Assembly: GCF_004362825.1 (NCBI RefSeq)
Contig: NZ_SNXZ01000001.1
Location: 1,116,001 to 1,180,000 of the forward strand
Reading direction: 5' to 3'
DNA length: 64,000 nucleotides
DNA from: Labedaea rhizosphaerae
GTDB taxonomy: Bacteria; Actinomycetota; Actinomycetes; Mycobacteriales; Pseudonocardiaceae
The position numbers and the translations under genes are program-made. Positions 34,381 to 43,427 of this stretch are shown here, piece by piece; the first letter of the stretch is position 1, and every line of letters begins with the position of its first letter. The notes under the pieces were generated by a model. It was given only the letters and a program-made list of their open reading frames with translations, was not told where the DNA came from and searched no databases.

Positions 34381-35193
34381 GTGGACCGGCGCACCGAACT
34401 CGGCGAATTCCTCCGCTCGCGGCGCACCCGCCTGCGGCCCGAGGACTTCGGCCTGCCGGTGGGGACCCGGCGCAGGGTCGCCGGCTTGCGCCGCGAAGAG
34501 CTCGCGCAGCTGGCCGGGATCAGCGCCGACTACTACATCCGCATCGAGCAGGGCCGCGCGACGCAGCTCTCCGACAGCGTGTTCGACGCCGTCTGCACCG
34601 CGTTGCGGCTCACCGTCGACGAACGCACGCACCTGCGCAACCTGCTCGTCCCCAAGCGCCGCAAGTCCCCGGCCGGTGTGCTGCGGTCGTCGTTGGGCCA
34701 GACGGTGTCGGCCATCGAGGGCCGTCCGGCGTACCTGATCGACCGCACGATGGAAGTGCTGGCGTGGAACCGGCTCGCGGGCGTGCTGTTCGAGCCGGTC
34801 GTGGCGCAACCGTTGGGGCGGCGCAACGTTGCCCGGTTCGTGTTCCTGGATCAGGCGTCGAAGTCGGTGTTCGTGGACTGGCCGATGGTCGCGCGGTCCA
34901 CGACGGCGTTCCTACGGCTGGGTGGCGGTCAGCACCCGGACGACGCCCGGCTCGCGTCGCTGGTCGGCGAGTTGGCCGACGGCAGTGAAGACTTCCGACG
35001 CCTGTGGTCGGAGCAGTTGGTCGCCGACCGGGGGCACGGCGTGAAGGAGCTGCGGCACCCGGCGGCCGGCACGCTCACGCTCGACTTCGAGACGCTGCGC
35101 GACGCCACCGGGCACGTGCTGGTGGTGTTCACGGCCAAGCCCGGCTCGGCTTCCGAGATCGCGTTGCGGGCGCTGGAGCCGGCCAAGGTCTGA
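34381..35193 (+). CDS. XRE-family regulator with MmyB-like ligand domain
   Basis: A 270-residue transcription factor: an N-terminal helix-turn-helix (about 10-75; RRVAGLRREELAQLAGISADYYIRIEQGR is the conserved form) and a C-terminal MmyB-like domain (about 110-265), which in the family binds a fatty-acid-like ligand. MmyB-type regulators commonly control a nearby oxidoreductase or lipid gene. Here the adjacent genes are the acyl-CoA synthetase (3 bases upstream) and the dienelactone hydrolase. GTG start at 34381. The target genes are inferred from position only. Confidence 0.9.
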   Translation: MDRRTELGEFLRSRRTRLRPEDFGLPVGTRRRVAGLRREELAQLAGISADYYIRIEQGRATQLSDSVFDAVCTALRLTVDERTHLRNLLVPKRRKSPAGVLRSSLGQTVSAIEGRPAYLIDRTMEVLAWNRLAGVLFEPVVAQPLGRRNVARFVFLDQASKSVFVDWPMVARSTTAFLRLGGGQHPDDARLASLVGELADGSEDFRRLWSEQLVADRGHGVKELRHPAAGTLTLDFETLRDATGHVLVVFTAKPGSASEIALRALEPAKV

Positions 35194-35290
35194 GCCTGGT
35201 ACTGGCGGTCCCAGGAACAGCTCGACCTGTTGGCAGCACCCGTTTCCTCCCTACGGTTCGGCTGAAACCCAGCCACCGAAAGGGAATCCG

Positions 35291-36028
35291 ATGTGCCACA
35301 GCACGGACAGCAGGCCACCCGCGCCACCCATCGCCGGTGCCGTCGCGGACGCCGGCGGCCTCGACCTCGAATCCGCCGACGGCGCCAAGTTCTCGGCGTT
35401 CCGCGCGGTGCCCGAGCAGGCCAACGGCATGAACGTGGTGATCCTGCCCGACGTGCGGGGCGTGCACCCGTACTACCAGGAGCTGACCAGGCGCTTCGCC
35501 GAAGCCGGGTTCCACACGATCGCGATCGACTACTACGGCCGCACGGCCGGGCCGGGCGATCGCGGCGAGGACTTCGACTGGTCGTCCCGCCTGCCGCACG
35601 TGCGGCCCGAACAGGTCGAACTCGACGTGGCCACCGCGGCCGACCACCTGCGCGAGACCAACGCCGGACCGGTGTTCACCGTCGGCTTCTGCTTCGGCGG
35701 CAGCCAGTCGTGGCGGCTCGCGGCCGCTGACCTCGACCTGGCCGGCGTGATCGGCTTCTACGGTCAACCGAAGCTGGTGCGCGAAGTGCTGCCGAAGTTC
35801 GACAAGCCGGCGTTGTTGCTGATCGCGGGCGCGGACGTCGCCACGCCGCAGGAGGAGTTCATCGAGTTCACCGACGCGTTGACGGCGGCGGGCAAGACGC
35901 ACGAGAAGTACGTCTACGAGGGTGCGCCGCACTCGTTCTTCGACCGCGCCTTCGGCGAGTGGCAAGCGGCGTGCGACGACGCGTGGCAGCGGATCCTGGC
36001 GTTCACCGCGCGCCACGGCCGGTCATGA
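35291..36028 (+). CDS. Dienelactone hydrolase family protein
   Basis: A 245-residue alpha/beta hydrolase that opens lactones such as dienelactone. The nucleophile is Cys134 in GFCFGG (instead of Ser), the catalytic Asp is in the IAGADVATP loop and the His in EGAPHSFFDRAF. The N-terminal part, NVVILPDVRGVHPYYQ, is the family's usual opening. No export signal. Start ATG 35291. The next gene overlaps by 4 bases, so it forms a unit with a carboxymuconolactone decarboxylase-like protein, the same two activities as in protocatechuate degradation, but other genes of that pathway are absent here. Confidence 0.93.
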   Translation: MCHSTDSRPPAPPIAGAVADAGGLDLESADGAKFSAFRAVPEQANGMNVVILPDVRGVHPYYQELTRRFAEAGFHTIAIDYYGRTAGPGDRGEDFDWSSRLPHVRPEQVELDVATAADHLRETNAGPVFTVGFCFGGSQSWRLAAADLDLAGVIGFYGQPKLVREVLPKFDKPALLLIAGADVATPQEEFIEFTDALTAAGKTHEKYVYEGAPHSFFDRAFGEWQAACDDAWQRILAFTARHGRS

Positions 36029-36426
36029 GCGACCGCTTCGAACGCGGTCTCGCGGCCATTGACCGGCTGGCCGCCGACCACGCCGCGATCTTCGACCCGG
36101 TGGCGGACATCGCGCCCGACCTGAGCCGGTACGTGGCCGAGTTCGCGTTCGGCGACCTGTACACGCGACCGGGGCTCGAACCGCCGCACCGCCAACTGCT
36201 GACGATCGCCGCGCTGGCGGCCCTCGGCGACGTCCGGCCGCAGCTGAAGTTCCACGTCGCCGGCGCGCTGAACCTGGGGGTCGAGCCGGCGACGATCGTG
36301 GAGACGCTGCTGCACTGCCTTGCCTACGTCGGCTTCCCCCGCACGGTGAACGCCGTTGGCGCCGTGCGGGAGGTGTTCGCCGCGCGTGGTCTGCTGCCCG
36401 TTGGCGATCAGCGGCCGACGGCGTAA
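36025..36426 (+). CDS. Carboxymuconolactone decarboxylase family protein
   Basis: A 133-residue all-helical CMD/AhpD-like protein. The typical sequence run is visible: YVAEFAFGDLYTRPGL, LTIAALAALGDVRPQLKFHVAGALNLG, then VETLLHCLAYVGFPRTVNAV. The ring-cleavage CMD family has this arrangement; the AhpD CxxC pair is absent, so peroxidase function is unlikely. ATG overlaps the hydrolase stop (ATGA). Its last 19 bases overlap the convergent gamma-glutamyltransferase gene. Confidence 0.9.
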   Translation: MSDRFERGLAAIDRLAADHAAIFDPVADIAPDLSRYVAEFAFGDLYTRPGLEPPHRQLLTIAALAALGDVRPQLKFHVAGALNLGVEPATIVETLLHCLAYVGFPRTVNAVGAVREVFAARGLLPVGDQRPTA

Positions 36427-38195
36427 CCCTGCATCCCGCGGGGGTTGGCGGCGGCGCGCAGCCAGCCGTCACCCTGGCTCACCGCGGACATGCGGCCGAG
36501 CGCCCACGGACCCGAGTCGACCACGTCGTGGCCCCATTCCCTAAGCGTGGCAAGGGTTTGCGCGCCCAACCGGGACTCGGCGACCAGTTGGCCCGGGTAG
36601 TGGTCGCGCGGGTAGAACGAGCTCGGGAACGCACCCGAGTGCCAGGCCGGCGAATCGATCGAGGCCTGCAGGTCGAGGCCGCCGACCGTGTGGGCCAGCC
36701 AGAAGCACAGCTGCCACTGGTCCTGCTGGTCACCGCCGGGGGTGCCGAAGCCGAGCACCGGCCTGCCATCGCGCAGCGCGAGCGACGGCGACAGCGTGAT
36801 CCGTGGCCGCTTGCCGGGTGCGAGCGAGTTCGGCAGCCCCTCCTCCAGCCAGAACATCTGGCCACGGGTGCCGAGGCAGAAGCCGAGGCCGGGGATGGCG
36901 GGCGAGGACTGCAACCAGCCACCGGACGGGGTCACCGAGACGATGTTGCCGTGCCGGTCGACCACGTCGATGTGCACCGTGTCGCCGCGGGTGCCACCGT
37001 CGCGGGCCACCGTCGGCTCACCCGTGGTGCCGGACGGGTCGGCCACCGTGGGCCGGTGCTGGGTGATGAAGCCAGGCAGGCGCGGCTCTTTGCCTTGTGG
37101 CGCACCAGGTCGAAGCTCCAGCGACGCGGAGTCGGCGACCAGCCCCGCACGCGAACGGGCGTACTCGCGCGACAGCAACCCGGCGAGCGGCACGTCCGGC
37201 ACGTCGCCGTACCAGGCCTCCCGGTCGGCGAACGCGAGCTTGGCGCACTCGATCGCCAGGTGTACGGTGCGCGCGGTCGCCACACCATCCACATAGGACA
37301 GCTCGTCGGCGAAGTTCTCCAGCAGCAGCACCTGTTGCAGCAACGCTGGCCCCTGCGACCACGCGGGCAGCTTGGCCAGCGTCCAGTCGCCCGTCGTCAC
37401 AGTGGCCGGTTCGGTGTAGCTCGCCTGCCAACGCGCCATGTCCTCACCCGTCAGCACGCCGGCGTGCGCGTGCCCGGACGAGTCGTGCAACGGCGTGCGG
37501 CAGAACTTGTCGACCGCCTCGGCGACGAAGCCCTGCGACCAGGCGCGCCGGGCCGCGTCGATCTCGGCTTCGCGGGTCGCGCCGCGGGCTTCGGCGAGCA
37601 GCCGGGTCCAGGTGTCGGCCAACTCCGGGTTGCGAAGGCGGCTGCCGGTGGCGGGTGCGTCGCCGTCGACCAGCCACAACGCCGCCGAGGTCGGCCAGTG
37701 GTCGGCGAACATCCCGGCGACCGCGCGGATCGTGTCGGGGATGCGTGGGATGGCCGGGTAGCCGTCGCGGGCGTAGCCGATCGCGTACTTGAGGACGTCT
37801 TCGAGGCGCTTGGTGCCGTGGTCGCGCAGCATCGTGAGCCAGCCGTCCCATGCGCCGGGCACGGTGGCGGCCAGCAGCCCCGCGCCGGGGACGAGGTCCA
37901 GGCCGAGGTCGCGGTAGTGCTCGATCGTCGCGCCGGCCGGGGCGACGCCCTGGCCGCACAGCACGCGCGGCGTCGGGTCTTGGGCGGTGGCGAAGATCGC
38001 GGGGACCTCGCCGCCGGGGCCGTTGAGGTGCGGCTCGACCACCTGCAGCACGAATCCGGCGGCGACGGCGGCGTCGAAGGCGTTGCCGCCGTCTTCCAGG
38101 ACCGCCATGCCGGCGGCCGAGGCGAGCCAGTGGGTGGACGCGACCATGCCGTGGGTGCCGATCAGTTCGGGCCTCGTGGTGAACACAGTTGGCAC
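36408..38195 (-). CDS. ggt: Gamma-glutamyltransferase
   Basis: A 595-residue Ntn-hydrolase that breaks gamma-glutamyl bonds (glutathione, gamma-glutamyl amides) and self-cleaves into two subunits. The nucleophile is Thr406 at the start of TVHIDVVDRHGN, preceded by GGTRGD. Other family features: STHWLASAAGMAVLEDGGNAFDAAVAA near the N-terminus, NGPGGEVPAI, and the SPSLALRDGRPVLGFGTPGGDQQDQ segment. No clear signal peptide is seen, so it may be a cytoplasmic GGT-like acylase. GTG start 38195. A 15-base dyad lies 23 bases upstream. Confidence 0.93.
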   Translation of the reverse strand: MPTVFTTRPELIGTHGMVASTHWLASAAGMAVLEDGGNAFDAAVAAGFVLQVVEPHLNGPGGEVPAIFATAQDPTPRVLCGQGVAPAGATIEHYRDLGLDLVPGAGLLAATVPGAWDGWLTMLRDHGTKRLEDVLKYAIGYARDGYPAIPRIPDTIRAVAGMFADHWPTSAALWLVDGDAPATGSRLRNPELADTWTRLLAEARGATREAEIDAARRAWSQGFVAEAVDKFCRTPLHDSSGHAHAGVLTGEDMARWQASYTEPATVTTGDWTLAKLPAWSQGPALLQQVLLLENFADELSYVDGVATARTVHLAIECAKLAFADREAWYGDVPDVPLAGLLSREYARSRAGLVADSASLELRPGAPQGKEPRLPGFITQHRPTVADPSGTTGEPTVARDGGTRGDTVHIDVVDRHGNIVSVTPSGGWLQSSPAIPGLGFCLGTRGQMFWLEEGLPNSLAPGKRPRITLSPSLALRDGRPVLGFGTPGGDQQDQWQLCFWLAHTVGGLDLQASIDSPAWHSGAFPSSFYPRDHYPGQLVAESRLGAQTLATLREWGHDVVDSGPWALGRMSAVSQGDGWLRAAANPRGMQGYAVGR

Positions 38196-38217
38196 GTTAG
38201 CCGCCGCGGCCGAGATT

Positions 38218-38232
38218 GTTAACCCTGCTAAC
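38218..38232. promoter_or_regulatory. GTTA-N7-TAAC dyad between ggt and the aldo/keto reductase gene
   Basis: An inverted repeat GTTA-ACCCTGC-TAAC lies in the 102-base gap between divergent ggt and aldo/keto reductase genes. It may be an operator for both; the arms are short, so support is modest. Confidence 0.3.
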
Positions 38233-38297
38233 GATCACCTGGAGTATCCGCCCGATTGCTGGCTTCACTCGACCGTGGCGCCATAAGGTGATCGGTT

Positions 38298-39260
38298 GTG
38301 GAACACCGTCACGCTGGCGCGTCGGGGCTCGTGGTCAGCGCGGTCGGCCTCGGGTGCAACAACCTGGGCCGGCCCGGCACCGCGGCCGAGTCGTTGGCCG
38401 GTACGCGTGCGCTGGTGGGAGCGGCGCTGGACGCGGGCGTCACGCTGTTCGACGTCGCCGACGTCTACGGCGCGCCACGCGGACGCAGCGAGGAACTGCT
38501 CGGCCAGGCTCTGCACGGGCGGCGCGAGCAGGCGGTGATCGCCACGAAGTTCGGCGTGGACATGCAGGGCACGAACGGCCCGGACTTCGGCGCGCGCGGG
38601 TCGCGGCGCTACATCCGGCGCGCGGTCGAGGCGTCGCTGCGTCGGCTCGGCACCGACTGGATCGACCTCTACCAACTGCACCGCGTCGACCCGAACACGC
38701 CGATCGACGAGACCCTGTCCGCGCTCGACGACCTGGTCACCGCCGGGCACATCCGCTACGCCGGGCTGTGCAACCAGGCGGGCTGGCAGATGGCCGACAC
38801 GATGTGGACCGCCCGGCACTACCGGCACCGCCCGCCGGTGACCACGCAGCACCACTACTCGCTGCTCGAACGCGACGCCGAGCGGGAGATCGTGCCCGCG
38901 TGCCAACGGTTCGGGCTCGGCATGCTGCCGTACTACCCGCTGGCCAACGGGTTGCTCACCGGCAAGTACCGCCGTGACGTCGAGCCGCCGGCAGGCAGCA
39001 GGCTCGCCGGGCGGACCCGGCTGCTCGCGGACGCGCCGTGGGACCGGATCGAGAAGCTGCGCTCGTTCGCCGAGGAGCGCGGCATCGAGATGCTGTCGGT
39101 GGCGATCGGGTGGCTCGCGCACCGCCCGTCGGTGACGTCGGTGATCGCGGGCGCGACCACCCCGGAGCAAGTGAAGGCGAACGCGGCGGCGGCGCGGTGG
39201 CAGCCCACCACCGAGGACCTGCGCCAACTCGACGACATCTGCCCGCCCGGCCGTCGCTGA
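38298..39260 (+). CDS. Aldo/keto reductase
   Basis: A 320-residue NADPH-dependent (beta/alpha)8 oxidoreductase. The catalytic tetrad is intact: Asp52, Tyr57 (FDVADVYG), Lys84 (VIATKFG) and His128 (YQLHRVD). The C-terminal NADP-binding loop reads SVIAGATTPEQVKAN. GTG start at 38298. It is divergent from ggt. Substrates of this group are diverse aldehydes and ketones; none is suggested by the neighbours. Confidence 0.93.
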   Translation: MEHRHAGASGLVVSAVGLGCNNLGRPGTAAESLAGTRALVGAALDAGVTLFDVADVYGAPRGRSEELLGQALHGRREQAVIATKFGVDMQGTNGPDFGARGSRRYIRRAVEASLRRLGTDWIDLYQLHRVDPNTPIDETLSALDDLVTAGHIRYAGLCNQAGWQMADTMWTARHYRHRPPVTTQHHYSLLERDAEREIVPACQRFGLGMLPYYPLANGLLTGKYRRDVEPPAGSRLAGRTRLLADAPWDRIEKLRSFAEERGIEMLSVAIGWLAHRPSVTSVIAGATTPEQVKANAAAARWQPTTEDLRQLDDICPPGRR

Positions 39261-39340
39261 GCGTGCTCGCGGGTCATCCCCCAGTCGGATGCCGGAACGC
39301 CCCTCGTGGCCGACGCGCGTTCGGCGGTCCGCGAGGGACC

Positions 39341-39463
39341 GTGGAACGCATGGAACTCGTCGGGATCGCCGCCCTCTTCGTGGTGCTCGCGGTGCTCGCC
39401 GCGGTGCCCCTCCTGATCTTGCTCAACGCCGGCCCGGGCCGCGGCAAACGGCCGTCCAGCTGA
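39341..39463 (+). CDS. Tiny membrane peptide, paralogue 1
   Basis: A 40-residue peptide (VERMELVGIAALFVV...) with one transmembrane helix and a short basic tail (GRGKRPSS). Start GTG 39341 is preceded by GAGGGA; ATG 39350 is the alternative. It shares LVGI-xx-LFV-x-LA-LAA-PL with the next small gene, a resemblance too long for chance. Such tiny hydrophobic proteins act as modulators of membrane complexes, but no function can be assigned. Confidence 0.55.
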   Translation: MERMELVGIAALFVVLAVLAAVPLLILLNAGPGRGKRPSS

Positions 39464-39551
39464 GTTCAGCGGGCTGTTCCCCTCGGGGTGACCCCGAGGG
39501 CACGTTCCGGGTTGTCGCCGGATGTGTAAAAGGTCCGCGCACGCGACATTC

Positions 39552-39734
39552 ATGGGCATGCGGAACCTCAAGTACGTCTTCGCCGTGACGATCCTCGTGC
39601 TGGCTCTCCTGCCCAAGTCGTTGGAGTTGGTCGGGATCGTCCTGCTGTTCGTGGCGCTCGCCTTGCTTGCCGCGCTTCCGTTGCGGCTCATGCTCGGCGC
39701 GGGCGGCGCACGTCACAGGCGACCGGTGGGCTAG
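39552..39734 (+). CDS. Tiny membrane peptide, paralogue 2
   Basis: A 60-residue protein with two hydrophobic helices (about 6-24 and 27-46) and a basic tail. Its second helix (LELVGIVLLFVALALLAALPL) matches paralogue 1. The ATG at 39552 is chosen; an ATG at 39522 would add 10 residues and another at 39558 lacks only 2. No close Shine-Dalgarno. It has the same direction as its neighbours. Function unknown. Confidence 0.5.
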   Translation: MGMRNLKYVFAVTILVLALLPKSLELVGIVLLFVALALLAALPLRLMLGAGGARHRRPVG

Positions 39735-39786
39735 CGAGCGTTAACCTCTGCACCGGCACGTACTACCTGTGGGTGAAGGGGACCAG

Positions 39787-40542
39787 ATGGAGATCAAGGA
39801 CACCGCCGCCATCGTCACCGGCGGCGCTTCCGGGCTCGGCGGAGCGACGGCCAAGGCGCTCGCCGCGGGTGGCGCCCGGGTGTTCGCCCTCGACCTGCCG
39901 GGCGGGATCGAGAAGGCCGAGGCCGTCGACGGCATCACCTACGTTCCTGCCGACGTCACCAACCCCGAGCAGGTGCAGGCCGCCGTCGAGACCGCCGCCG
40001 AAGCCGGCCCGCTGCGCGTTGTCGTCAACTGCGCGGGCGTCGGCACCGCCGGCCGGATCCTGTCGAAGAAGGGGCCGCACGACCTCGACGTGTTCCGCCG
40101 GGTCGTGGAGATCAACCTGATCGGCTCGTTCAACGTGATGCGCCTGGCCGCCGACGCCATCACCAAGACCGACCCGCTGGACGACGACCAGCGCGGCGTC
40201 ATCATCAACACCGCTTCGATCGCCGCCTTCGACGGACAGGTCGGGCAGGCGGCCTACGCCGCGTCCAAGGGCGGCATCGTCGGGCTGACCTTGCCGGCCG
40301 CACGCGACCTCTCGCAGTTCGGCATCCGGGTGGTGACGATCGCGCCCGGCATCGTGGACACCCCGATGCTCGCCGGGGTCACCGAGGAGTTCCGGGCGAA
40401 GCTCTCCGAAGGTGTGCCGTTCCCGAAGCGCCTGGCCGAGCCCGCCGAGTACGCGCGGCTCGCCACGATGATCATCGAGCACGACTACCTGAACGGCGAG
40501 GTCATCCGGATGGACGGTGCCCTGCGGATGGCGCCCCGCTGA
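39787..40542 (+). CDS. Short-chain dehydrogenase (3-hydroxyacyl-CoA type)
   Basis: A 251-residue classical SDR, NAD(P)-dependent. TGGASGLGGATA (nucleotide binding), NCAGVG, NTASIAAFDG with the catalytic Ser, and YAASKGG with Tyr and Lys are all present. The overall sequence and the GPHDLDVFRRVVEINLIGSFNV segment match the HSD17B10-like group that oxidises 3-hydroxyacyl-CoA in beta-oxidation. The ATG at 39787 has AAGGGGA 7 bases upstream; an upstream GTG at 39769 is less likely. Confidence 0.92.
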   Translation: MEIKDTAAIVTGGASGLGGATAKALAAGGARVFALDLPGGIEKAEAVDGITYVPADVTNPEQVQAAVETAAEAGPLRVVVNCAGVGTAGRILSKKGPHDLDVFRRVVEINLIGSFNVMRLAADAITKTDPLDDDQRGVIINTASIAAFDGQVGQAAYAASKGGIVGLTLPAARDLSQFGIRVVTIAPGIVDTPMLAGVTEEFRAKLSEGVPFPKRLAEPAEYARLATMIIEHDYLNGEVIRMDGALRMAPR

Positions 40543-40560
40543 TCCCTCGCGCGAGGTCGT

Positions 40561-42198
40561 TCAGAGGTCGCCGACGTAGGGGATCTCGGCTACTTCGTCC
40601 GAGGACATCCAGTTGCGCAGGGCGTACGTGGCCCGCACGTCGTCCTCGTTGTACTGCAGCAGGCGGCGGCGCTGGTCCTCGTTCGGCTCGCCGGTTTCCA
40701 TGCCGACGGCGTCGCGGTACCAGCGCATCGAGTTCTCGCCGCTGGCCTCCGGGTCGCGCCAGTGGAAACCGGCGACCGGCGCGATCGTCTTCAGGCCCTT
40801 GCCGTGCGCGCACAGGAAGTGGTCGCGGACGCTGCCGAACAGGTCCACCCACGAGTCGGACTCGATGAACGCCTGCACCTGCCGTCGCGGGGGCACACCC
40901 GGCGTGCCGGCGAACCGGCGGGTGGACGCGAGCAGCCAGCGGTTCTCGGCGAGCTCGTTGTAGCAGTAGGCGCGGAAGCTCAGCCCGCGGTCGGCGGCCC
41001 GGTCGCGCACTTCGGTGAGCCATTGCCAGAACTCGCCGAACGAGCGCCCCTCGTCGGGGTCGGGCAACGGGCGCCAGGTGGCGAAGGCGCGATAACCCTG
41101 CGGCACGCCGATGTCCACACCGGACAGCAGCGCTCCCCAGAGGTAGGCCCCCGCGTCGCCGAAGCTCTCCATGTCGACGTCGACCTCGACGTCGGCGCGC
41201 GGGACCTTGACGTCGACGACCTTGCGCACCACGGCGAGGTCGGCCAGCCACGCTCGCGCGAGGCCGACCGCGTCGGCCATCGGCATGCCCACCATGGGGA
41301 AGCCGAGGTCGGCGTCGGGCTCGAGGCGGGCCAGGTCGTCGACCGTGCGCACGCCCGAGCCGCGCAGCCCCAAGGCGTCCTCGCCGCGCACGACCAGGCT
41401 CACGTCGCGGCTCGCGGTCAGCTCGGCGCCGCACACCGGCCACCACGGGCAGCCGCGGCACTCCACGATCCGCGACGGCCGCGCGAGCGCCGGGGCATGG
41501 GTGTGAGCGGCCGTCGCGACCGCCAGCCGGTCGGCGAACCGAACGTCGTACTCGTCGAGCGCGGTGCGCCCGCCCGGCCACGTCGGCGCTTCGAGGTCGT
41601 GCCAGACCACCACGTCGCCGTCCATGCCGATGACGCCGCCGGTCGCCCGGCCGGTGGCGCCGTACCCGCAGGCCTGCAGCATCCGGTGCACGTGCGCGAG
41701 CCGCAGCTGATCGCGCGGCTGCGGGCGCATCTTCCGGATCGCGTCGACCGAGCTCGCGGACGGGACCGGGGCGTCCAGTGTGGACGTGCGGGCCCCCGCG
41801 CCGGGGTCGCTGACCTTGTGCCGGACCACCAGCACCGGCACGTAGCCGTCGGCGGAGCGGACCAGCAGGTCGACCGTGCCGCGACGGCCGCCTTCGAGGT
41901 CGCGGGGCAGCTGGGCGGCCCAGATCAAGGCCACACCGTCGGCCATGGCGGCGAGGGTCGCACGTTCACGCTCGCCCGTGCGCGCGTCCGGCTCGATCTC
42001 CCGCCAGCCGTCGCCGGCCAGCGCGGCCAGCGCGTCCGCGACGGCGCGCCGGTGCCGCGCGGCATCCGCCCTGCGCTGCTGGCCGGTAGGGTCCGGCGCG
42101 GCGCGTGGGGCGTCCTGCATGTCCGGATCGTGCTCGAGGTGCACCCGACGACGGCAGCGGCTGACCACGCCTGCGTCGAGTAGCACCACTTCCGTCAC
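40561..42198 (-). CDS. TM0106-family RecB-like nuclease with C-terminal RNase H-like domain
   Basis: A 545-residue protein with an N-terminal RecB-like nuclease part and a C-terminal RNase H-like exonuclease part (about 340-545; VDVDMESFGDAG and the late YNEDDVRATYALRNWM with conserved Asp). Between them is a Cys cluster CRGCPWWPVC (about 245-255) that may hold a zinc ion or an iron-sulfur cluster, as in AddB-like and Cas4-like RecB proteins. It probably processes DNA or RNA ends; a specific substrate is not known. GTG start 42198. It stands alone, convergent with the SDR gene. Confidence 0.85.
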   Translation of the reverse strand: MTEVVLLDAGVVSRCRRRVHLEHDPDMQDAPRAAPDPTGQQRRADAARHRRAVADALAALAGDGWREIEPDARTGERERATLAAMADGVALIWAAQLPRDLEGGRRGTVDLLVRSADGYVPVLVVRHKVSDPGAGARTSTLDAPVPSASSVDAIRKMRPQPRDQLRLAHVHRMLQACGYGATGRATGGVIGMDGDVVVWHDLEAPTWPGGRTALDEYDVRFADRLAVATAAHTHAPALARPSRIVECRGCPWWPVCGAELTASRDVSLVVRGEDALGLRGSGVRTVDDLARLEPDADLGFPMVGMPMADAVGLARAWLADLAVVRKVVDVKVPRADVEVDVDMESFGDAGAYLWGALLSGVDIGVPQGYRAFATWRPLPDPDEGRSFGEFWQWLTEVRDRAADRGLSFRAYCYNELAENRWLLASTRRFAGTPGVPPRRQVQAFIESDSWVDLFGSVRDHFLCAHGKGLKTIAPVAGFHWRDPEASGENSMRWYRDAVGMETGEPNEDQRRRLLQYNEDDVRATYALRNWMSSDEVAEIPYVGDL

Positions 42199-42296
42199 AC
42201 ACCGCAGCCTAGTTCGCCCCACCGACACGATCTCCCGCACGCTGCGGACAAGCCGGTGGATCAGTAAATTTCTCCTCATCGAGGAAGGGCGGGGCC

Positions 42297-42767
42297 ATGG
42301 CATTGGGCAAGCGCAAGGCGGCCAAGGACGGGTCGCCGCGGATGACGCCCGCGAAGGCGAAGAACGCCGTGGCGGTGGCGAAGGTGATCGGCCCCGCGGT
42401 CATCCCGGTGGTCACGCCGTTCGTGGTGCAGGCCGCGGGCGCGGTGCGCGACCAGCTCGACCGGCGTCGGGCCCGCAAGCTCGGCGTTCCGGTCGACGAC
42501 CTGGGCAAGTACACCGGCCGGGGCGGCGCGCTGCACGCCCGGATCGCCGGGGCGGCCGACGCGATCGCCGAGATGCGGGAGCGGCCGAACGCCAAGGCCG
42601 AGGACAAGGAGTTCGTCGCCAACGCCGAGACGACGTTGCGCCAGCTCACCGCGGCGGTCCGGGCCGCGGAACGGATGCCGACCGTACGGCGCAAGGCCGC
42701 GCACCGGGCCATCGCGTCGGAGCTGGACGGACTCGAAGAGCGGGTGTTGCACCGGCTCGGGGTGTGA
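42297..42767 (+). CDS. DUF6474 family protein
   Basis: A 156-residue protein: a Lys/Arg-rich start (MALGKRKAAKDG), one hydrophobic helix (about 28-48; VIGPAVIPVVTPFVVQAAGAV) and a charged helical C-terminal part. This is the pattern of actinobacterial DUF6474 proteins, a family of unknown function. ATG start preceded by GAGGAAGGG. It is divergent from the nuclease gene. Confidence 0.7.
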   Translation: MALGKRKAAKDGSPRMTPAKAKNAVAVAKVIGPAVIPVVTPFVVQAAGAVRDQLDRRRARKLGVPVDDLGKYTGRGGALHARIAGAADAIAEMRERPNAKAEDKEFVANAETTLRQLTAAVRAAERMPTVRRKAAHRAIASELDGLEERVLHRLGV

Positions 42768-42829
42768 GAGCGGGCATTCTCCCGGCTGGCCAGCCGATCC
42801 GATCCGGTGGCGCCGTACCCTGAGCGGTT

Positions 42830-43360
42830 GTGGGACGCGGTCACGGGAGCACACGGCGCGGGTGGCGCGCCGCCATGCTCACGTGCGGTTCGGCCGCGCT
42901 CGCGATGGTCGCGCACGGCGGCGCCGGTGGGACCGTGCCCGACACGTCGATCGCGGTGGTGCTCACCGTGCTCGTCGCGTGGGCCGGCAGTTCGATCGCG
43001 TGGACCCGCTACGGCATGCCGGCCCTGCTCGGCGTGCTCGGCGCGTCCCAGTTGGGCATGCACGGCTTGATGGCGGCGATGGCGCACGAGCCGCTGACCA
43101 CCGGCGATCCCCTGCTCATGATCTTCACCCACGCGGTCGCGACGCTGGCCACGGCTATCCTGCTGCTGCGCGCGGACGCGACCCTGCAGGTGCTGGAAAC
43201 GGCGGTCGCCTACCTGCGTGGACTGTTGCGGGTCGCCCACCTCGCGGGCGTGCCCGGCCCAGTACTCGCGCGGCCGGCCTCCGTCGACCACGCCCCGGTG
43301 CAGCTGGCCGTCGACCTGCGGCGAACGCACGGCCGCCGCGGTCCACCTGTCGGCTCCTGA
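42830..43360 (+). CDS. Membrane protein at head of copper-handling operon
   Basis: A 176-residue protein with about four transmembrane helices and scattered His residues (HGGAGG, LGMHGLMAAMAHEP, FTHAVAT). The GTG start lies at 42830 with a 70-residue tail. It is the first gene of a run that continues into YcnI, CopC and CopD, and His/Met content fits copper handling, but the family is not recognised. Cotranscription is likely (67-base gap). Confidence 0.68.
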   Translation: MGRGHGSTRRGWRAAMLTCGSAALAMVAHGGAGGTVPDTSIAVVLTVLVAWAGSSIAWTRYGMPALLGVLGASQLGMHGLMAAMAHEPLTTGDPLLMIFTHAVATLATAILLLRADATLQVLETAVAYLRGLLRVAHLAGVPGPVLARPASVDHAPVQLAVDLRRTHGRRGPPVGS

Positions 43361-43427
43361 TTTCCGCATGTCATCGACCACGTCGAACGCGTGGTCACCC
43401 ACACCTGCATTCAGGAGCTTTATCTTC

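Noticed and set aside
35291-36426. Protocatechuate/beta-ketoadipate pathway cluster
   Set aside because: Only a dienelactone-hydrolase-like and a CMD-like gene are there; no ring-cleavage, transferase or thiolase genes.
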